Source: CAWCKS01 sp963763485 (GTDB lineage Bacteria; Pseudomonadota; Alphaproteobacteria; Rhizobiales; Xanthobacteraceae). From it: a stretch of DNA of 64,000 nt. The stretch covers positions 930,001-994,000 of the forward strand of contig CAVXOW010000006.1 of assembly GCA_963763485.1 (NCBI GenBank), read 5' to 3'. This document shows, piece after piece, positions 16,631 through 26,683 of the stretch. Numbering within the stretch: position 1 is the first letter of the stretch; every line of letters starts with the position of its first letter. The position numbers and the translations under genes were made by a program. The notes beneath the pieces were generated by a model. It saw only the letters and a program-made list of their open reading frames with translations. It was not told where the DNA came from and did not search any database.

Positions 16631-18238
16631 ATGTCCGACTACGACGTCCTTATCATCGGCGGAGGCCACAACGGCCTCACCTGCGCAGCCTATCTCGCGA
16701 TGGCGGGCTTGCGCGTAAAAGTGCTGGAGCGTCGCAAGGTGGTCGGCGGCGCCGCGGTGACCGAGGAGTTCGCGCCGGGCTTCCGCAATTCGGTCGCCGC
16801 CTACACCGTCAGTCTGCTCAATCCGAAGGTGATCGCCGACTTACGGCTGCACGATCACGGGCTGAAGATCGTCGAACGCCGCGCACAGAATTTTCTTCCC
16901 GCGCCCGACGGCCGCTACCTGCTGACCGGCGAAGGCCGCACGCAAAACTCGATCGCGCAGCTCAGCAACGCCGACGTCGACAACTATGCCGGGTTCACCG
17001 CGGAGCTGGAACACATCGCCAATGTGCTGCGCGAGCTCGTGCTGCAGGCGCCGCCCAATCTGACCGAAGGCCTTTCGCTCGCGAGCCTGCACGAAGGTTT
17101 GCAGGCGATGCGCACCGCGGGCGTGCTGCGCCGGCTGCCGCTCGAGCAGCAGCGATCGCTACTCGACCTGTTCACGCGCTCGGCCGGCGAAATGCTCGAT
17201 GAGCAATTCGAGAGCGACCTCGTCAAGGCGGTGTTCGGTTTCGACGCGATCGTCGGCAATTTTGCGAGCCCGTACACACCCGGCTCGGCCTATGTGATGC
17301 TGCATCACGCCTTCGGCGAGGTGAACGGCAAGAAGGGCGTGTGGGGTCACGCCATCGGCGGCATGGGCGCGATCACGCAGGCGATGGCGGCGGCGGCGCG
17401 CGCCCACGGCGCGGAGATCGAGACCGACGCTGGGGTGAGCGAAGTGATCATCGAACGCGATCGCGTCCGTGGGGTCACGCTCGCCGACGGCCGGCAGATC
17501 CGCGCCGGCAAGGTCGCCGCCAACGTCAATCTGAAGCTGCTGTACACGACGATGCTGCCGTCAGCTGCGCTGCCCGAGGATTTCCTGAAGCGCATGCAGC
17601 GCTGGCGCAACGGGTCCGGCACCTTCCGCATCAATGTCGCGCTGTCCGCCCTGCCCTCGTTCACGGCGCTGCCGGGGCCCGGCGATCACCTGACCGCCGG
17701 CATCATCATCGCCCCGAGCCTCGGCTACATGGACCGCGCCTGGCAGGACGCGCGCCAGCACGGCTGGAGCCGCGAGCCCGTTGTCGAAGTGCTGATCCCC
17801 TCGACCCTCGATGACTCCCTGGCGCCGCCGGGACAGCACGTGGCGAGCCTGTTCTGCCAGCACGTCGCACCGGAACTGCCCGACGGGAGGTCTTGGGATG
17901 CGTGTCGCGACGAGGTCGCTGACCTCATGGTCGCGACGGTCGACCGTTACGCCCCCGGCTTCGCCGCGAGCGTGATCGGCCGGCAGGCGCTGTCGCCGCT
18001 CGACCTCGAGCGCGAGTTCGGCCTCTTGGGCGGCGACATCTTTCACGGCGCACTGACGCTGAACCAGCTGTTCTCGGCGCGGCCGATGCTCGGCCACGCC
18101 GACTATCGCGGCCCGATCCGCGGGCTCTACCACTGCGGGGCCGGCGCGCATCCCGGCGGCGGTGTCACCGGAGCGCCCGGCCACAACGCGGCGCAGGCGA
18201 TCTTGAGCGACCACCGCGGGCTGTTCGCACGGCGCTAG
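16631..18238 (+). CDS. FAD-dependent oxidoreductase, phytoene-desaturase/PYROXD2-like
   Basis: A 535-residue flavoprotein. It opens with the dinucleotide-binding fold V-L-I-I-G-G-G-H-N-G-L-T-C-A-A-Y-L and the E-R-R-x-x-x-G-G-A-A motif, and closes with the family-typical C-terminal FAD contact (L-Y-H-C-G-A-G-A-H-P-G-G-G-V-T-G-A-P-G). This places it with the carotenoid-desaturase-like NAD(P)/FAD oxidoreductases. No carotenoid genes are nearby, so the substrate is unknown. Start at 16631 is preceded by a weak purine stretch; length is normal for the family. Confidence 0.85.
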   Translation: MSDYDVLIIGGGHNGLTCAAYLAMAGLRVKVLERRKVVGGAAVTEEFAPGFRNSVAAYTVSLLNPKVIADLRLHDHGLKIVERRAQNFLPAPDGRYLLTGEGRTQNSIAQLSNADVDNYAGFTAELEHIANVLRELVLQAPPNLTEGLSLASLHEGLQAMRTAGVLRRLPLEQQRSLLDLFTRSAGEMLDEQFESDLVKAVFGFDAIVGNFASPYTPGSAYVMLHHAFGEVNGKKGVWGHAIGGMGAITQAMAAAARAHGAEIETDAGVSEVIIERDRVRGVTLADGRQIRAGKVAANVNLKLLYTTMLPSAALPEDFLKRMQRWRNGSGTFRINVALSALPSFTALPGPGDHLTAGIIIAPSLGYMDRAWQDARQHGWSREPVVEVLIPSTLDDSLAPPGQHVASLFCQHVAPELPDGRSWDACRDEVADLMVATVDRYAPGFAASVIGRQALSPLDLEREFGLLGGDIFHGALTLNQLFSARPMLGHADYRGPIRGLYHCGAGAHPGGGVTGAPGHNAAQAILSDHRGLFARR

Positions 18239-18273
18239 TGTTTGTCCGGCTAAATTCGGCTGGCGGCATCATG

Positions 18274-18290
18274 GTTTACAATGTGTAAAC
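18274..18290. promoter_or_regulatory. Perfect dyad upstream of prmA
   Basis: GTTTACA-ATG-TGTAAAC, a perfect 7-bp inverted repeat with a 3-bp spacer, 105 bases before the prmA start in a locally AT-richer stretch. It has the size and symmetry of a dimeric repressor operator. The binding protein is not known. Confidence 0.4.
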
Positions 18291-18394
18291 GGGTGCAAAA
18301 TCGCCACTTAAGCTATTGAAAAGTCGTGGTGAGGAAGTGCACAAGCCGGGTGCAACTCTGTGGATAACCTTTCCTTAACCATGCGGAAGAGGCT

Positions 18395-19288
18395 GTGGAA
18401 AAGTCGGGTGAGATGACCGGGATAACCTGTGCGCGGCTCACGCTCGCCGACGAGGCCGCGGCGCGCCGCATCGCCGACGTCCTGACCGAGAGTTTTGACG
18501 ACAACGATGCCGCGGTTGCCGCCTTCGAGAACGACAGCCGCGGCTGGGACATCACCGTTCATTTCGCAGCGCCGCCCGATCAAGCCGCGGTGCGCGACCT
18601 CGTCGCGCTTGCCGCTAATCGTGCGACCGCCGACGCCGTTACCTTTGCTCCGGTCGAGGACAAGGACTGGGTCCGCGCCAGCCTGGACGCGCTGGCACCG
18701 GTCCGGGCCGGCCGGTTCGTGGTTCACGGCAGCCATGACCGCGACCGCATCCCGACCAACAAGATCGGCATCGAGATCGAGGCCGCGCTGGCCTTTGGCA
18801 CCGGCCATCACGGCACGACCCGCGGCTGTCTCCTCTTGCTCGACGAGGTGCTGCGGCGGAGGAAGCCAAGGCGGATCCTGGACCTCGGCACCGGAACCGG
18901 CGTGCTTGCCATCGCCGCGGCGAAGGCGTTGCGCCGGAAGATTCTTGCCGGTGACATCGACCGCCGAGCGGTCGAGGCGGCACGCGACAACGCGCGGATG
19001 AACGGCACGGGCCCTTGGGTCGAGGTCGTGTTCGCGAAGGGATTTGCAGCGCCAGCGTTCAGGGCGCAGGCGTTCGACCTGATGCTGGCGAATATTCTGG
19101 CCAATCCACTGAAGGCGCTGGCGCTGCCGATGCGGCAACATCTTGCTCCGGATGCGGCCGTCATCCTATCGGGGCTGTTGCAGGCTCAGGCCAATGGCGT
19201 GATCGCGGCCTATCGGTCGGTCGGAATGGTGCTGGTCAGGCGAATCGAGCAGGAAGGCTGGACCAGCCTGCTGTTGCGGAGAAATTGA
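18395..19288 (+). CDS. prmA: Ribosomal protein L11 methyltransferase
   Basis: A 297-residue SAM-dependent methyltransferase that trimethylates lysines and the N-terminus of ribosomal protein L11. The N-terminal substrate domain is followed by the SAM site I-L-D-L-G-T-G-T-G-V-L-A-I-A and the acceptor motif L-A-N-I-L-A-N-P-L, with the lead-in F-G-T-G-H-H-G-T-T typical of PrmA. Start may be GTG at 18395 (behind GGAAGAGG) or ATG at 18413. Length matches the family. Confidence 0.9.
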   Translation: MEKSGEMTGITCARLTLADEAAARRIADVLTESFDDNDAAVAAFENDSRGWDITVHFAAPPDQAAVRDLVALAANRATADAVTFAPVEDKDWVRASLDALAPVRAGRFVVHGSHDRDRIPTNKIGIEIEAALAFGTGHHGTTRGCLLLLDEVLRRRKPRRILDLGTGTGVLAIAAAKALRRKILAGDIDRRAVEAARDNARMNGTGPWVEVVFAKGFAAPAFRAQAFDLMLANILANPLKALALPMRQHLAPDAAVILSGLLQAQANGVIAAYRSVGMVLVRRIEQEGWTSLLLRRN

Positions 19289-19295
19289 CTTGGGC

Positions 19296-19511
19296 CTAAG
19301 CGCCCGTTGGCTTGCGTGACTTCGGGCGAGCGGAGCGACGCGGGTCCGCAGAGCGTAAACGCAGCACCACAAGCCGATCAACCAGTCGCGCAAAACGTCC
19401 GCGAGGTTTTGCGGCAGCAGCGGCGGTCGGTCCGACGATCCGCGGCGGCGCCGGGATTTTCTCGAATGAAAAGGCAGGCACGGTGATCCCCTCGTCGTTG
19501 AGTTGGAACAC
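19296..19511 (-). CDS. Possible small basic protein
   Basis: A 71-residue reading frame starting with GTG, not matched to any family. Its first part (F-Q-L-N-D-E-G-I-T-V-P-A-F-S-F-E-K-I-P-A-P-P-R-I) looks like ordinary protein, the rest is Arg-rich. It converges on prmA, with 7 bases between the stops. The ribosome site is weak, so this is a tentative gene. Confidence 0.35.
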   Translation of the reverse strand: MFQLNDEGITVPAFSFEKIPAPPRIVGPTAAAAAKPRGRFARLVDRLVVLRLRSADPRRSARPKSRKPTGA

Positions 19512-19700
19512 CCTTGGAAATTTCCATCCCTGGAATTTTTTAAGATACTAGCGCCGAGTCCGTCTCGCTGCCAAGTGCTGCATTGCAGAATTATGAAGGA
19601 AGCCAAGGTCGACACGACTGTATGCAGGTTATGCCCGTTCTTGCTTTCGTTCGGGGCGGCTGTGCGTGAGACTTGAGCAACACCAGGAGCAAGGAACGCG

Positions 19701-21528
19701 ATGTTTGAAGCGCATTTCCAGGATTTTGAGGATCCCGACGCCGGCACCCTGATGCCGGCGCGGCTCGCCGCGTTCCGCGAAGAGCTTATCCGCCGCAACC
19801 TCACCGGGTTCCTCGTGCCGCGGGCCGACAGCCAGCAGAACGAATACGTGCCGCCGTCGGAGGAACGCCTCGCCTGGCTCACCGGATTCACCGGTTCGGC
19901 GGGCCTGGCGCTGCCGCAGCGTCGACCGCGCCACGCTGTTCGTCGATGGCCGCTACACGCTGCAGGCTGCGCAGCAGGTCGACGCCTCGGCCTGGAAGGT
20001 GGAATCACTGGCCGACCCGCCGCCGGAGATCTGGCTCGCCACCAATCTGAAGGCGGGCGATCGCATCGGTTACGATCCCTGGCTGCACACCACGGCTGCG
20101 ATCGAGCGGCTCGAAGCCGCGTGCGCCAAGGCCGGCGCGGAGCTGGTACCGGTCGCGAGCAACCCGGTTGACGCGGTCTGGCACGACCGGCCATCACCCC
20201 CGCTTGGCCAAGTGAGCGTGCATGACCAAAAGCTCGCCGGCGTGGGCGAGACCGCGAAGCTGGAAAAAATTCGCAGCGAACTCGGCAAGCTGAAGGCCGA
20301 CGCGCTTGTGGTGTCGGACCCGCATGCGGTGGCCTGGACCTTCAACATCCGCGGCGCCGACGTCGCACACACGCCACTGCCGCTGGCTTACGCCCTCGTG
20401 CCGAAGGAGGGCCGTCCGACCGTTTTCATCGACGACCGAAAACTGTCGAACAGCGTGCGCGATCATCTCGAACGTTCGGCCACCGTGGTGGCGCCGGAGC
20501 GCTTGACCGATGACATCGCCGCCATCGCGTCAACCGGCGCTTCAATCGCGCTCGATGCCGCGACTGCTGCCGACGCGCTGACGCGGCTCATCACCTCGGC
20601 CGGCGGCAAACCGGTGCGCGGCGCCGATCCGCTCGCACTGTTGAAGGCGGTGAAGAACCCGACTGAAATCGCTGGCACCCGCACCGCGCACGCGCGCGAT
20701 GCTGTCGCCCTCGCCCGCTTCCTGTTCTGGGTCGATCGCGAGGCGCCCAGCGGCAACATCACCGAGATCGACGCCGTCGAAGCACTGGAAACGTTCCGCC
20801 GCGAGACCGGCGCGCTGAAGGACGTGTCGTTCCCGACCATCTCCGGCAGCGGACCAAACGGCGCGATCGTGCATTACCGCGTCACCCGCAAGACCAACCG
20901 CCGCGTCAATCCGGGCGAGCTGCTCCTGATCGATTCCGGCGCACAGTACCAGGACGGCACCACCGACGTGACGCGGACCATTGCAGTCGGTACGCCGACG
21001 GCGGAGATGCGCGACCGCTTCACCCGCGTGCTGCGCGGCCACATCGCGATCGCACGCGCGGTGTTTCCGGATGGCACCACCGGCGCACAGATCGATTCCT
21101 TCGCGCGGCAGTTTCTATGGCAAGCAGGTCTCGATTTCGAGCATGGCACCGGCCACGGCGTCGGCAGCTATCTCTCGGTGCACGAAGGCCCGGCGCGGAT
21201 CTCAAAACTCGGCACCACGCCGCTGAAGCGCGGCATGATCCTGTCGAACGAACCCGGCTACTACAAGACGGGCGCCTATGGCATCCGCATCGAGAACCTG
21301 GAGCTTGTCGTGCCGGCTGAGATTCCCGGCGCGGAGAAGCCGATCAACAAATTCGAGACACTGACCTTCGCGCCGATCGATCGCCGCCTGATCGACGTGA
21401 CGCTGATGGCCCCGGGCGAGGTGGAGTGGCTCGACGCCTATCATGCGAAGGTGCGCGAGGTGGTCGCAGGTGCGCTCGATGAGCCGACGCGGGCATGGCT
21501 GGAGGGGGCGACGAGGCCGCTTAGCTAA
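19701..21528 (+). CDS. pepP: Aminopeptidase P (M24B), one frameshift
   Basis: Xaa-Pro aminopeptidase that removes N-terminal residues before proline, using two metal ions. Two creatinase-like N-terminal domains precede the M24 pita-bread domain. Metal ligands are visible in L-L-I-D-S-G-A-Q-Y-Q-D-G-T-T-D-V-T-R-T, G-T-G-H-G-V-G-S-Y-L-S-V-H, S-N-E-P-G-Y-Y and I-E-N-L-E. One extra base near 19905-19925 breaks the frame between T-G-S-A-G-L-A and V-D-R-A-T-L-F-V-D-G-R-Y-T-L. Corrected length is about 608 residues, normal for the long class. The ATG at 19701 follows AAGGAA. Confidence 0.88.
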
Positions 21529-21540
21529 TGCCTCTTATCG

Positions 21541-21632
21541 CTTGTCCCCGCGGAAGCGGGGACCCAGTCTTTGCCGAACAACCAAGCTCCGTCGACGACC
21601 TCTGGATTCCCACCTACGCGGGAATGAGCGGA
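21541..21632. repeat. Palindromic intergenic repeat
   Basis: CTTGTCCCCGCGGAAGCGGG to CGCGGGAATGAGCGGA, the first repeat family (see 11349 and 5693). It fills the gap between the convergent pepP and ligA stops and may serve as a bidirectional terminator. Confidence 0.7.
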
Positions 21633-21638
21633 TGACAA

Positions 21639-23783
21639 CTACCCCGCCCCCACCAGCTTGAACCAGTCGTCTTCGCTCACGACCTGCACGCCGAATTTCT
21701 GCGCGTCCTTCAGTTTTGAGCCGGCGCCGGGGCCGGCAACGACGAGGTCGGTTTTCTTCGACACTGAGCCCGAGACCTTGGCGCCGTAGCGCTCGGCCAT
21801 CGCCTTGGCCTCGTCGCGCGTCATGCGCTCGAGCGAACCGGTGAACACGACCGTCTTGCCGGCGACCTTGCTGTCGGTCTTCGGCTTCTCGGCGTCCTCG
21901 ATCGTCAGGTGTTTGGTCAGGCGCTCGACGATGCCGCGGTTGTGGCTCTCGCCGAAATAGGCCTTGATCGCCTCGATCACGGTCTCACCGATCTGGTCGA
22001 GCGCGTCCATTTCGGCCATCGCTTCCTCGTCACCCTTCGCGACCTTGAGGCAGGCGTCATGAAAGGCGTCCCACGAGCCATAGCCGCGCGCCAGCGCCAG
22101 CGCCGTGGTCTCGCCGACATGTCGGATGCCGAGGCCGAAGATCACGCGGTCGAGTGCGATGGTGCGACGGCGATTGATCGCGTCGAACAGGTTGCGCACC
22201 GAGGTCTCGCCGTAGCCCTCCTCCTCCTCGAGCTTGATCTTCCTGTTGCGCTGTTCGAGCGTGAAGATGTCGCCAGGCTCCCTCACCCACTCCTTCTCGA
22301 AGAACATCTCGAGCTGCTTCTCGCCGAGCCCGTCGATGTCGAAGGCGCGCCGCGACACGAACAGCTTCAGGTGCTCGATCTTCTGGAACGGACAGGCGAA
22401 CTCGCCGGAGCAACGCGCGCGCGAGCCCTCCTCGCCGGTCGCTGTGGTCTCGCGCACCACCGCGGTGTGCAGCGGGCACGGGCACTTCGTCGGGAACTTG
22501 TAAGGCTTCGAATCCTTCGGCCGCTTCTCGATCACGACATCGACGATCTGCGGAATCACGTCGCCAGCGCGCTGCACGATCACGGTGTCGCCGCGCCGGA
22601 TGTCCTTTCCGCCGCGCAGCGGCTCGCCGTCGCCGCCGATGCCCTTGATGTAATCCTCGTTATGCAGCGTGACGTTCTGCACGATGACGCCGCCGACACC
22701 GACCGGCTCCAGCTTGCCGACCGGCGCCAGCGTACCAGTGCGGCCGACCTGGATCTCGATGTCGTTCAGTACGGTCGGCGCCTGCTCCGCGGCGAACTTG
22801 TGGGCGATGCCCCAGCGCGGCTCACGGCCGGCAAAGCCGAGTCGCTGCTGCCAGTCGATGCGGTCGACCTTGTAGACCACGCCGTCGATGTCGTAGTCGA
22901 GTTTTGCGCGTCGCTCTTCGATGGCGCGGTGAAACGCGATCAGTTCATCAACGGAATGGCAGAGTTTGGTCAGCGGGTTGGTGGTGAAGCCGCAGGCCTC
23001 GAACCACTTGATCATGCCGTGCTGGCTGTCGGACGGCATCTCGCTGATCTCGCCCCAGGCGTAGGCGAAGAAGCCGAGCGGCCGCGACGCGGTTACCGCT
23101 GGATCCTTCTGGCGCAGCGAGCCTGCCGCGGAGTTGCGCGGGTTGACGAACAGCTTGCCGCCGGCCTGCTGCTGCCGCTCGTTGAGCTTCAGGAAGTCGG
23201 CCTTGGTCATATAGACCTCGCCGCGCACTTCGCAGAGCTGCGGTATCTTGCGGCCCTTCAGCTTGTGCGGGATCGCCTTCAGCGTCTTGATGTTGGCGGT
23301 GACGTCCTCGCCCTCGGTGCCGTCGCCGCGTGTTGCTGCTGTCACCAGCTCGCCGTCCTCATAGCGCAGCGACATCGACAGCCCGTCGATCTTCGGCTCG
23401 GCGCTGAACGCGATTTTTTCGTCTTCGGGCAGTTTCAGGAATCTGCGAATGCGGCCGGCGAAATCAGCGACATCCTCTTCCGAGAACGCGTTGCCGAGCG
23501 ACAGCATCGGCACGGAATGGCGGACCTTGGCGAAGCCGCGCGATGGCGCGGCGCCCAGCCGCTTCGACGGCGACTCCGCGAGCACCAGCTCGGGAAAGCG
23601 CGCCTCGATCGCCATGTTGCGGCGGCGCAGCGCATCGTATTCGGCGTCGGTGACGATAGGCGCATCGTCTTGATAATAACGTTTGTCGTGCCCGGCGATG
23701 TCCCTTGCGAGCCGCTTCAGCTCGGCCCCGGCCTGCGCCTCGGTCAATTTGCCGATATCGATCTCGGTGGGCTTCTTGGCCAT
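21639..23783 (-). CDS. ligA: NAD-dependent DNA ligase
   Basis: A 714-residue bacterial replicative ligase that seals nicks using NAD+. Adenylation domain with the lysine motif E-P-K-I-D-G-L-S-M-S (Lys is adenylated), OB-fold (V-G-R-T-G-T-L-A-P-V-G), a zinc finger (cysteines in C-P-C-P, A-R-C-S and F-A-C-P-F), helix-hairpin-helix repeats and a C-terminal BRCT domain from about residue 635. Full length. It is the last gene of the division/envelope run and lies 13 bases after recN. Essential in bacteria. Confidence 0.95.
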   Translation of the reverse strand: MAKKPTEIDIGKLTEAQAGAELKRLARDIAGHDKRYYQDDAPIVTDAEYDALRRRNMAIEARFPELVLAESPSKRLGAAPSRGFAKVRHSVPMLSLGNAFSEEDVADFAGRIRRFLKLPEDEKIAFSAEPKIDGLSMSLRYEDGELVTAATRGDGTEGEDVTANIKTLKAIPHKLKGRKIPQLCEVRGEVYMTKADFLKLNERQQQAGGKLFVNPRNSAAGSLRQKDPAVTASRPLGFFAYAWGEISEMPSDSQHGMIKWFEACGFTTNPLTKLCHSVDELIAFHRAIEERRAKLDYDIDGVVYKVDRIDWQQRLGFAGREPRWGIAHKFAAEQAPTVLNDIEIQVGRTGTLAPVGKLEPVGVGGVIVQNVTLHNEDYIKGIGGDGEPLRGGKDIRRGDTVIVQRAGDVIPQIVDVVIEKRPKDSKPYKFPTKCPCPLHTAVVRETTATGEEGSRARCSGEFACPFQKIEHLKLFVSRRAFDIDGLGEKQLEMFFEKEWVREPGDIFTLEQRNRKIKLEEEEGYGETSVRNLFDAINRRRTIALDRVIFGLGIRHVGETTALALARGYGSWDAFHDACLKVAKGDEEAMAEMDALDQIGETVIEAIKAYFGESHNRGIVERLTKHLTIEDAEKPKTDSKVAGKTVVFTGSLERMTRDEAKAMAERYGAKVSGSVSKKTDLVVAGPGAGSKLKDAQKFGVQVVSEDDWFKLVGAG

Positions 23784-23796
23784 GGCTTGAACGCCG

Positions 23797-25471
23797 CTAT
23801 CCCGCCGCGGCCTTCATCAGCCGCTCGGCGGCGGCGCGCGCTTCGGCGGTGATCTCGGCGCCGGCCAGCATACGCGCGATCTCCTCGCGGCGCTTGTCGG
23901 CGCCGAGCGTCGCGACACGCGTGGTGACGCGGCGGCCCTTGTCGAGCGCGTCCTTGGTGATCAGCAGGTGCTGGTCGGCGCGGGCCGCGACCTGCGGCGC
24001 ATGCGTCACCGCCATCACCTGCACCTTGCGGGCGAGCAGGCCGAGCCGCACGCCGATCGCGTCGGCGACGGCGCCGCCGACGCCGGTGTCGATTTCGTCG
24101 AACACCAGGGTCGGCGCCGAGCCCTTGTCCGAGAGCACCACCTTCAGCGCCAGCAGGAAGCGCGACAGCTCGCCTCCGGAGGCGACCTTCATCATCGGTC
24201 CCGGCCGCGTGCCCGGATTGGTCTGGACCCAGAACTCGACGCGATCGAAGCCTTGCGGCCCGGGCGCCTGCCGATCGCTCTCGATCTCCGTCGAGAACTT
24301 GGCGCGCTCGAGCTTCAGTGGCGCGAGCTCGGCATTGACCGCATTGTTCAGCTTCTCCGCCGCCCTCTTGCGCGAGGTCGACAGCTTGTCGGCGGCGGCG
24401 AGATATTTGCGATCGGCGTCCGCGACTGCCTGCTCCAGCACTTTCAGCCGCTCGGTACCGGCGTCGATCAGCGCGAGGTCGGCGGCATAACGCTCCGCGA
24501 GCGCCGCAAGGTTGTCGACCGGCGTGGCGTATTTACGCGCCGCGCCGCGCAACGCGAACAGCCGCTCCTCGATCCGCTCGAGCTCGGCGGGATCGTAATC
24601 GGCGGTGGCGAGCGCGGCATGGAGATGCTGGTCCGCTTCCTCCAGCGCATTGATCGCGACATCAATTGCTTTCACCGCTGGCTCGACCAGGTTTGGCGCC
24701 TGCGCTGCGCGACGCTCGAGCCGGCGCGCAGCCGCGGCAAGCATCGACACCGGCGCCTGCGGCCCTGAAACTGCGTCGCGCGCATCGCGCAAGTCCTGCG
24801 CGATTTTCTCGCTTTGCATCATAACGGTGCGGCGCTCCGCGAGTGAGGTCTCCTCGCCGGCCTGTGGCGCGAGTTTCGTCAGTTCGTCGGAAGCATGGCG
24901 CAGATAGTCAGCCTCACGCACCGCGCGCTCGATCCCGGCACGATGCTCGTCGAGCGTCGCCTGTGCGGTGCGCCGCGCCTCCCACAGGCCCTCGAGCACG
25001 GCGACATCGGCGCCGAGCCCGGCATAGGCGTCGAGCAGTGCGCGATGGGTTGCGGCATCGACCAGCGCGCGTTCGTCATGCTGACCATGAATTTCGACCA
25101 GCGCCGCGCCAACCGTCTTCAGCGTCTGTACACCGACCGGCTGGTCGTTAATGAAGGCGCGCGTGCGGCCGTCGGCAAACTGCACCCGGCGGAGGATCAG
25201 GTCGCCCGACGCGTCGAGACCATTGTCCTTGAGCAGCATGACCGCTGGATGTCGGTTGCGCAACCTCGAACACCGCCGTGACCTGGCCTTGTTCCGCGCC
25301 CTGCCGCACCAGCGTGGCATCGCCGCGGCCGCCGAGCGCCAGCGCGAAGGCGTCGAGCAGAATCGACTTGCCGGCGCCGGTCTCGCCGGTCAGCACCGCA
25401 AGCCCGCGCGCAAAATCGATATCGAGGCGCTCGATCAGGACGATGTCACGGATCGACAACCGCACCAGCAT
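23797..25471 (-). CDS. recN: DNA repair protein RecN, one frameshift
   Basis: SMC-like ATPase of double-strand break repair, about 557 residues when corrected. N-terminus starts at ATG 25471 with Walker A G-E-T-G-A-G-K-S; a central coiled coil follows; the C-terminal half holds the signature A-S-G-G-E-L-S-R and Walker B T-L-V-F-D-E-I-D-T-G-V-G-G. One extra C near 25258 (GCGCAACCGACATC, expected GCGCAACGACATC) disrupts V-F-E-V-A-Q/R-H-P-A-V-M. It sits between bamD and ligA, as in related genomes. Confidence 0.9.
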
Positions 25472-25594
25472 GAGCCTGATATCCCAACAAACGATTCGCC
25501 CGGAACGAACGCCCTAAGATAGGGGCGTTTTCCGCCTGCGATCTAGTACTGGATTGTGAAATACGCCAAGGCCAGAAACTGGCAGCGTTTTTCG

Positions 25595-26473
25595 TTATCC
25601 GAGTCCGACCTTCTTGAAAGCGCGGCTGATCCAGGAGCCCTGGTTCTCGCTCGGCTCCAAGCCGTTGGATTTCACAAGCTGGTACGCGTCCTGATACCAC
25701 TTGCTGTCGGGGAAATTGTGCCCCAGCACCGCGGCCGCGGTCTGTGCCTCACCGGTGATGCCGAGCGCCATGTAGGCCTCGGTCAGGCGCTCCAGCGCCT
25801 CCTCGACGTGACGCGTGGTCTGATACTGGGTCACCACCGTCTTGAAGCGGTTGATCGCGCCAGTGAAATCGCGCTTGTCCATGTAGTAGCGGCCCACCAG
25901 CATCTCCTTGCCGGCAAGCTGGTCGCGCGCGGACTCGAGCTTGCGCCGCGCCGTCGTCGCATATTCGGAGTTCGGATACTTGCGCATCACCTCTTCGAGC
26001 GATGCGATCGCCTTTTCGGTGCGGCCCTGGTCGCGGGTGATGTCGGGGATCTGGTCGAAGTTCGACGCCGCGATCAGGTACTGCGCGTAAGCCGCATCGG
26101 GACTGCCCGGATGCAGTGTGATGTAGCGGCTCGCGGCACCGATGCAGCTATCATAGTCGCGCGCCTCGTAATAGGCGTAGGCCGACATCAACAGCGACTT
26201 GCGCGCCCAGTCCGAATACGGATGCTGGCGATCGACCTCCTCGAAGCGCTTCGCCGCGTCGGACGACTCGTGCTTGTTGTTGAGAAGGTAGAGGCCCTCG
26301 TTGTAGAGCTTGTCGGCAGGCTGATCGACGAAGGTCTCGTCCTTCTTGCCGAGAATGGAATCCCACCAACCGCCGAACGTGCTGCAGGCGCCGAGCGGTG
26401 CAGCCGTCGCGATCAAGGCAGCAACGCGGACGACGCGCCCAACCGCCCTGATCGATGGTGAGAAGAAAATCAT
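25595..26473 (-). CDS. bamD: Outer-membrane assembly lipoprotein BamD
   Basis: Essential lipoprotein of the BAM complex that inserts beta-barrel proteins into the outer membrane. From the ATG at 26473 a signal peptide ends in the lipobox L-G-A-C, with the lipidated Cys at residue 30. Five tetratricopeptide-like helical pairs follow, including A-A-K-R-F-E-E-V-D-R-Q-H-P-Y-S, the hallmark BamD/ComL segment. 292 residues, typical. An upstream in-frame ATG at 26509 would place a non-signal extension first, so it was rejected. Located between lpxC and recN as in other Rhizobiales. Confidence 0.92.
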   Translation of the reverse strand: MIFFSPSIRAVGRVVRVAALIATAAPLGACSTFGGWWDSILGKKDETFVDQPADKLYNEGLYLLNNKHESSDAAKRFEEVDRQHPYSDWARKSLLMSAYAYYEARDYDSCIGAASRYITLHPGSPDAAYAQYLIAASNFDQIPDITRDQGRTEKAIASLEEVMRKYPNSEYATTARRKLESARDQLAGKEMLVGRYYMDKRDFTGAINRFKTVVTQYQTTRHVEEALERLTEAYMALGITGEAQTAAAVLGHNFPDSKWYQDAYQLVKSNGLEPSENQGSWISRAFKKVGLG

Positions 26474-26683
26474 CCGCCCGCTTCCTGCCCCAACGTCACT
26501 CAAGTCCATTCACCGCGGAACGTGCGCGCGAGACCAAGGAACCTGCGAGAATCCCCGCGACCGGTTGCGACTATTTAGCCGCAAAACCTCTGCCAACCAA
26601 TCGCTTATGCAGACATTCCGCCCGGAATAAGGCGCCATGGTTGAGACGGAAACCAGCCGAATTGGGCTGAAACCGGCGTCGCT

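Noticed and set aside
21909..23852. 647-codon plus-strand frame opposite ligA
   Set aside because: Shadow of ligA; the minus strand has the KxDG adenylation motif, zinc finger and BRCT domain.
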